53,788 nt of DNA from Aquimarina muelleri DSM 19832. GTDB lineage: Bacteria; Bacteroidota; Bacteroidia; Flavobacteriales; Flavobacteriaceae. Where the stretch lies: NCBI RefSeq assembly GCF_000430665.1, contig NZ_KE387191.1:1-53788 (forward strand). Direction: 5' to 3'. Under the pieces are notes generated by a model. That model saw only the letters and a program-made list of their open reading frames with translations, ran no database searches and had not been told where the DNA came from. This document shows positions 51,245-53,788 of the stretch, in pieces (the stretch's first letter is position 1; every line of letters begins with the position of its first letter). The translations under genes and the position numbers were made by a program.

Positions 51245-51367
51245 TTAAGACATTCCTCCATTAATACCAATATTTTGAGCATTAATCCATTTTGCTTCAT
51301 CGCTGGCAAGAAATGTTACAACCTCGGCAATATCAGAGGGCTCTCCAATTTTTCCGAAAAAACCCAA
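51245..51367 (-). pseudogene. SDR-family oxidoreductase C-terminal remnant
   Basis: The minus-strand frame 51367-51245 encodes FFGKIGEPSDIAEVVTFLAS followed by DEAKWINAQNIGINGGMS and a stop, the characteristic end of FabG-like short-chain dehydrogenases. The frame closes with a stop just upstream (51368-51370), and no nucleotide-binding or YxxxK part exists nearby. It is a 40-residue fossil, probably from deletion of the rest of the gene. It lies between the permease gene and the minus-strand operon. Confidence 0.8.
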
Positions 51368-51369
51368 TC

Positions 51370-51400
51370 AATAACCTCGTGAGCTTGTTCCGAGGTTATT
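51370..51400 (-). terminator. Terminator of the minus-strand DUF operon
   Basis: AATAACCTCG (51370-51379) and CGAGGTTATT (51391-51400) form a 10-bp stem. On the minus strand it follows the small membrane protein gene, with TTTTTT about 8 nt past the stem. Confidence 0.6.
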
Positions 51401-51486
51401 AATTAATATAAAAAGAAGAGAACAATACTTCTTTTCTTTGAATAATTTAGATTACTTTAAAAAACAATAAAGTCGAATTGAATTTG

Positions 51487-51684
51487 TTATTTAGGTTTAT
51501 TCTGAAAGTAACGATAGATTAAATATCCTCCATATCCAATAAATAGTATAGTAATCATGGATCTAAAAGACCATTCTGCTTCTGCCTGTAAACGGTCGTA
51601 TAGTCTTATTCCTCCAAATAATATAAGAGCAATCCCTATAATTAAATCCCATTTTCTTCGGGGAGATTTGTTTTCTTCTTCCAT
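51487..51684 (-). CDS. Small two-TM membrane protein
   Basis: A 65-aa protein with a charged head (MEEENKSPRRKWD) and two hydrophobic segments, LIIGIALILFGGI and ITILFIGYGGYLIYR. No family is recognised. The gap to the DUF2007 gene upstream is 6 bp, so they are probably co-transcribed. The ATG is preceded by a compact spacer and is the only reasonable start. Confidence 0.7.
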   Translation of the reverse strand: MEEENKSPRRKWDLIIGIALILFGGIRLYDRLQAEAEWSFRSMITILFIGYGGYLIYRYFQNKPK

Positions 51685-51690
51685 AATTTT

Positions 51691-51918
51691 TTAAGATAGA
51701 TTGTTTTTAACGATTGGTAATGCTGTTTCTAAATCTGTTTTTTTAACAAAAAGTTGAATATGATCCGGAATACCTCCTCCAAAGCCAGCCATCATACCAG
51801 ATTTCATTTCATCTTTAACGATAGAATGGATTCCTTTTTCTTGTAGTAAAGTTTGCAAAAATTGAATATTAATCAAACTTCCTGTATATAATCTTTCATA
51901 TTCACTTTCAGGAAACAT
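51691..51918 (-). CDS. DUF2007-type small protein
   Basis: A 75-aa soluble protein that looks like the DUF2007 (putative signal-transducing) family: LINIQFLQTLLQEKGIHSIVK, then GGGIPDHIQLFVKKTDLE. Such domains fold like the ferredoxin-type PII/ACT group, but no function is assigned. It sits between the 240-aa membrane protein and the 65-aa membrane protein on the same strand. Confidence 0.75.
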   Translation of the reverse strand: MFPESEYERLYTGSLINIQFLQTLLQEKGIHSIVKDEMKSGMMAGFGGGIPDHIQLFVKKTDLETALPIVKNNLS

Positions 51919-51932
51919 ATGTTGTACCGTTA

Positions 51933-52655
51933 TTAAGCATTAAAATATTTACTGTTCCAAATAGCAGAATTAAAGTTTTTGCCTAGGGCAACACCATAAA
52001 ATAAAACGATAGCAGCTAATGACTTAAACATAAAGAAAAAAATCATAATATGTGTAGAAGCATTACTATGTTTAGTAAACATACCATTAGGAACCATAAA
52101 AGTAACCAAAAGACTTATTAAAAAGGTAAGAATAAGTAAGTTTTCGAAACTTTTAAAAAACCACATCATACTTTTACGCATAGGGTGCAAGTCGTTGCCC
52201 CATTTATGAATTAAATAAAAATAATCATTACCCATAGGAGCAAAGAGTAGGGGATCGTCTGCATTTTCTAATTTAAAAAGCTTAGAAGGTGCCATTATTT
52301 TAAATCCAATAAGTTCTGTTTGATGTTTTTTCTCTAGCTCTTTAATAGCAGACAGTGCTGAAATAGGTAATTTGCCTTTAAAGTATTTAAAATCTAAAAA
52401 ACGTAATCTATAATCTACACAAATACTTTTGATTTGATCCAAATGGTATATCCTATGTGTATCTAAATGATCTGGATCAAAGTAATTTTTAGCTATTATA
52501 GAAGAAGAAGTATCTAGGTTTTTCAGAATTTTATTTTCGTGACTTTCTTCTCTTTCAAATATTTTCCGTACTTGGTATTCCCAAGTTTCGGGGTCAAATT
52601 CTTTATTTCTAAGAGCACTTAGTTTTTTTTCAATATTAGTTCTGGATACTATCAT
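51933..52655 (-). CDS. Hypothetical protein with C-terminal membrane segments
   Basis: A 240-aa protein with a soluble N-terminal part (about 1-165) and two hydrophobic segments near 170-190 (LLILTFLISLLVTFMV) and 205-225 (IMIFFFMFKSLAAIVLFYGV). It contains the motif GNDYFYLIHKWGNDLHP, which is aromatic-rich. No family is recognised. It is the first gene of a three-gene minus-strand set (gaps of 14 and 6 bp). Confidence 0.7.
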   Translation of the reverse strand: MIVSRTNIEKKLSALRNKEFDPETWEYQVRKIFEREESHENKILKNLDTSSSIIAKNYFDPDHLDTHRIYHLDQIKSICVDYRLRFLDFKYFKGKLPISALSAIKELEKKHQTELIGFKIMAPSKLFKLENADDPLLFAPMGNDYFYLIHKWGNDLHPMRKSMMWFFKSFENLLILTFLISLLVTFMVPNGMFTKHSNASTHIMIFFFMFKSLAAIVLFYGVALGKNFNSAIWNSKYFNA

Positions 52656-52754
52656 TTTCTTCTTCTTTAGCTACACTAAATTAGTGATTTAGGTTAAATA
52701 TAGCAAAACTATAGAAGAGTAAATAAAGAACTATATGTTATGAAGAATACTCTT

Positions 52755-53600
52755 TTATTGTGGTCGACTAATCATAATCCCTATATTATTTTTTATTTTT
52801 TTAAGATAATCTACCAGTGGCAACTCAGAGATTTCAACCTGCCCCTTAGAAGAAGCGTGTAGCAAGTGTATCCTGCCATCTTTTTCTCGGGTAGCGATAC
52901 CGGTATGGGTAATATCCAATCCTTTTATAGAAGTTGTTAATGCAATAATATCTCCAGATGCAATAGATTCTTCATTTTCTTTCACTTCCTCTTTTGGTAA
53001 AAAGCAAAAAGAAGATTCACTAACGACTTTTTCGGATTGTAGTATACCTTCAAAGTTTTTATCCTCCTTAAGAAAAGGATACAGGTCGCGGTGCGTACTC
53101 ATAAAATTGATCTCTTTTTCTATTTCGACTCCCCCAATATCTGCAGTATTATTTTTTATAATTCCTTTTTGTTGATTATTAGCTATCCATTCTGAAAAAT
53201 AGTGTAGGCGAGAGGCATACCCATTTAGGACACCATCCTTATATCGTATTTTTTCTAGGTATTTGGTATACGCTTCAAAATCCTCTTTATTATTTTTAAG
53301 TAGTAAACCAAAAGCTAATACATTTTCTACAAAAGTGGTGCAATCCAGCCCCTGTAAGTTAATAACCAAAGATTCTTTTGTGCCTATTTCTAAGGTTTTG
53401 GCTACGTATGGAGTACCTAAAAAGGTTTTGCCTACATACACTATCGTTTTTCCAAAATCTGCTGTAGGAGTATATCCTTTTTTAAGTTGTGCTATTTTTT
53501 GAGTAAAAATTTCTTTATCCTTTGCCGAACAAGTGATTTGTTGTGCGGTTATAGAATTAGTAATTAATAAAAGAGTGATAAATAAGCTTTTCAATTTCAT
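52755..53600 (-). CDS. DUF1460 family (NlpC/P60-like) exported protein
   Basis: This 281-aa protein has a signal peptide (MKLKSLFITLLLITNSITAQ). The DUF1460 fold shows FLGTPYVAKTLE, the nucleophile segment LQGLDCTTFVENVLAFG with Cys, and HLLHASSKGQVEISELPL with the catalytic His. DUF1460 proteins are amidase-like cysteine hydrolases that are expected to act on cell-wall or amide substrates in the periplasm. A periplasmic location fits the signal. It stands alone, with a 54-bp terminator-less gap on the 5' side of the next gene. Confidence 0.85.
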   Translation of the reverse strand: MKLKSLFITLLLITNSITAQQITCSAKDKEIFTQKIAQLKKGYTPTADFGKTIVYVGKTFLGTPYVAKTLEIGTKESLVINLQGLDCTTFVENVLAFGLLLKNNKEDFEAYTKYLEKIRYKDGVLNGYASRLHYFSEWIANNQQKGIIKNNTADIGGVEIEKEINFMSTHRDLYPFLKEDKNFEGILQSEKVVSESSFCFLPKEEVKENEESIASGDIIALTTSIKGLDITHTGIATREKDGRIHLLHASSKGQVEISELPLVDYLKKIKNNIGIMISRPQ

Positions 53601-53741
53601 TATATAAAATGTATTAAGTCTTTTTGAGCGTATGTTTTCTAAAATACAAAAAGAGAAGACATCTTATATATTATTAGTTTATTTTTTTGAAGTTATTTTA
53701 GATACCCTATTATTTTTTGCGATATATGGGTTGTAAGGGGT

Positions 53742-53788
53742 TTACTGTGGATCATTCTGGGGCTCTAGTGGAACATCAAAAGTTACTG
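53742..53788 (-). CDS. C-terminal tail of a gene running off the right edge
   Basis: The minus-strand frame entering at 53788 ends VTFDVPLEPQNDPQ at a TAA (53742-53744). The 15 residues have no recognisable family, and the frame is open to the window edge, so this is a tentative partial gene. The 141 bp between it and the DUF1460 gene are AT-rich. Confidence 0.35.
   Translation of the reverse strand, partial: VTFDVPLEPQNDPQ

Overview
The window is AT-rich DNA from a Bacteroidota bacterium, almost certainly a marine Flavobacteriaceae and possibly close to Aquimarina. The basis is the T9SS type A sorting tail on a secreted protease, Bacteroidetes-type -7 boxes (TAnnTTTG), rare Shine-Dalgarno sequences, a class II (long) IlvC, a SOTCase/AOTCase-type carbamoyltransferase in the arginine operon, and dispersed GTCATCCCAG palindromes. 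The genus is inference.

Layout. 1-225: 5' end of an IS1380-type transposase running off the left edge. 372-4309: an ACT-domain protein divergent from aspartate kinase lysC, then the YifB/ComM-type ATPase. 4457-9147: a tight five-gene cluster of a DUF2891 lipoprotein, an NRAMP-fold permease without the usual metal ligands, and PxpA/PxpB/PxpC, the ATP-dependent 5-oxoprolinase. 9148-9823: gene-free and packed with dispersed palindromic repeats. 9824-12401: a conserved hypothetical, a 7TM protein, a HisKA_3 kinase and a NarL-type regulator. 12402-20275: ilvD-ilvB-ilvN-ilvC-ilvA behind a leader with two complete peptide-dependent attenuators in series. 20276-30026: an arginine operon (GNAT-argG-argC-proC-argD-argF'-argB-argE-argH) behind a leader that encodes an Arg-rich peptide. 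30338-38391: mnmE, a secreted trypsin-like protease, a hybrid histidine kinase, and glnK-amt. 38824-44800: gltB-gltD. 44898-53600: a TPR protein, a second PLP dehydratase, a sphingomyelinase-like lipoprotein, a FecB/FecC-type uptake pair without its ATPase, an SDR gene remnant, three small minus-strand genes and a DUF1460 protein.

How it fits together. This is an amino-acid and nitrogen region. AmtB/GlnK and GltBD bring in ammonium and make glutamate. Glutamate feeds the arginine operon and, through transamination, the branched-chain operon. PxpABC returns 5-oxoproline to glutamate. LysC starts the aspartate family that supplies threonine to IlvA.

The most notable content is regulatory. Leader 1 (12510-12572) and leader 2 (12694-12759) are Ile/Val-run peptides. 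Each is followed by an intrinsic terminator, and each has an antiterminator strand lying at or beside its own stop codon. A third leader (20520-20627) carries an Arg-Arg-Phe-Arg-Arg run ahead of the arginine operon. I could not run searches. Family names come from recognised motifs, and structures were paired by eye.
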